A stretch of 5,907 bases of DNA, taken from NCBI GenBank assembly GCA_005884465.1, contig VAZH01000368.1, positions 1-5,907 of the forward strand, given 5' to 3'. Both the position numbers and the translations under genes were made by a program. Position 1 is the first letter of the stretch, and each line of letters starts with the position of its first letter. This document shows positions 5,420-5,907 of the stretch, piece after piece. The notes below the pieces were generated by a model, which did no database searches, had not been told where the DNA came from, and saw only the letters and a list, made by a program, of their open reading frames with translations. The stretch comes from Alphaproteobacteria bacterium (GTDB taxonomy: Bacteria > Pseudomonadota > Alphaproteobacteria > Rhizobiales > Xanthobacteraceae).

Positions 5420-5907
5420 ATGACCGATCTCGCCGTTCAGCTTCACGAGCCCAACCGCCGCCTTGATGCCATCGATCGCAAGATTCTGACGGTGCTGCAG
5501 GAAGATGCCTCGCTCTCGGTCGCCGAGATCGGTGACAGGGTGGGGCTGTCCTCGACGCCGTGCTGGAAGCGGATCCAGCGGCTGGAGGCCGACGGGGTCA
5601 TCCTGCGCCGGGTCGCGCTGGTCGACCAGAACAAGATCGGGCTCGGTATTTCGGTCTTTGTGTCGGTCGAAAGCGCCGACCATTCCGAGGCCTGGCTTCG
5701 AAAATTCGCCGACGCGGTCAGCGCGATGCCCGAAGTGATGGAATTTTACCGGATGGCGGGCGACGTCGATTACATGCTGCGCGTGGTGGTCGCGGACATG
5801 CAGAGCTACGACGTGTTCTACAAGAAGCTGATCGGCGCGGTGCCGCTGAAGAACGTCACCTCGCGCTTTGCGATGGAGAAGATCAAGTCGGTCACCGCAT
5901 TGCCGAT
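5420..5907 (+). CDS. Lrp/AsnC family transcriptional regulator (3' end beyond the window)
   Basis: From ATG 5420 the frame stays open for 162 codons to the window edge, beginning MTDLAVQLHEPNRRLDAIDR. Residues 15-30 (LDAIDRKILTVLQEDA) are the typical Lrp/AsnC opening, followed by a helix-turn-helix around 32-58 (SVAEIGDRVGLSSTPCWKRI and on) whose SSTPCWKRI recognition segment is highly characteristic. A linker strand (VALVDQNKIG, 65-74) leads to the RAM/Lrp ligand-binding domain (about 75-150) with VMEFYRMAGDVDYMLRVVV (106-124), the usual amino-acid-binding and oligomerisation core. Family members are 150-165 residues, so only the last few codons are missing. The ribosome-binding site is weak (GGAAC at 5403-5407). 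It lies 70 nt after the kinase with its own likely promoter and dyad. The ligand and targets cannot be told from sequence; an adjacent divergent or downstream transporter or catabolic gene outside the window would be the usual clue. Confidence 0.95.
   Translation, partial: MTDLAVQLHEPNRRLDAIDRKILTVLQEDASLSVAEIGDRVGLSSTPCWKRIQRLEADGVILRRVALVDQNKIGLGISVFVSVESADHSEAWLRKFADAVSAMPEVMEFYRMAGDVDYMLRVVVADMQSYDVFYKKLIGAVPLKNVTSRFAMEKIKSVTALP

Overview
The window looks like chromosomal DNA of a GC-rich alphaproteobacterium, most likely Bradyrhizobium or a close relative in the Nitrobacteraceae. The grounds are high GC in third codon positions, the dnaX-ybaB-recR cluster with a small SRP RNA gene directly upstream of dnaX, the form of the DnaX, NudC and HIT proteins, and a GC palindrome of a type I recall as dispersed in these genomes. 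This taxonomic call is inference from recall, not from a search.

Layout. Minus strand, read from right to left: the small SRP RNA gene ffs (about 2556 to 2461) with a possible promoter and its own T-run terminator; dnaX (2347 to 497); ybaB/ebfC (475 to 155); and the first 51 codons of recR (153 to the window edge). The last three are tightly packed and form the classic replication/repair operon. Plus strand: a short HIT-family protein (2764-3192), nudC NADH pyrophosphatase (3355-4305), a PfkB/ribokinase-family sugar kinase (about 4375-5349) and the first 162 codons of an Lrp/AsnC-family regulator (5420 to the window edge). The plus-strand block diverges from ffs-dnaX across an intergenic region (2557-2763) that holds a GC palindrome.

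How the genes relate. DnaX, YbaB and RecR serve clamp loading, nucleoid binding and recombinational repair; SRP RNA serves co-translational membrane targeting. HIT and NudC proteins both act on nucleotide phosphoanhydride or phosphoramidate bonds, so their adjacency is suggestive but not proof of a shared pathway. The sugar kinase and the Lrp-type regulator have no assigned substrate or ligand.

The genes themselves are ordinary. The most unusual structure is the 162-bp HIT-nudC gap: it is almost filled by two adjacent long hairpin repeats (3180-3256 and 3267-3346). They share one architecture, with an asymmetric 3-nt bulge, a loop of about 21 nt and a common GAAGTTC core, but they lie in opposite orientations and differ in arm sequence while each stays self-complementary. 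The first supplies the stop codon of the HIT gene and the second ends 8 nt before the nudC start codon. A second notable structure is a long AT-rich imperfect dyad (5362-5418) just upstream of the Lrp-type gene, overlapping a possible promoter. I saw no CRISPR array, transposase, tRNA or clear novel multi-gene system.
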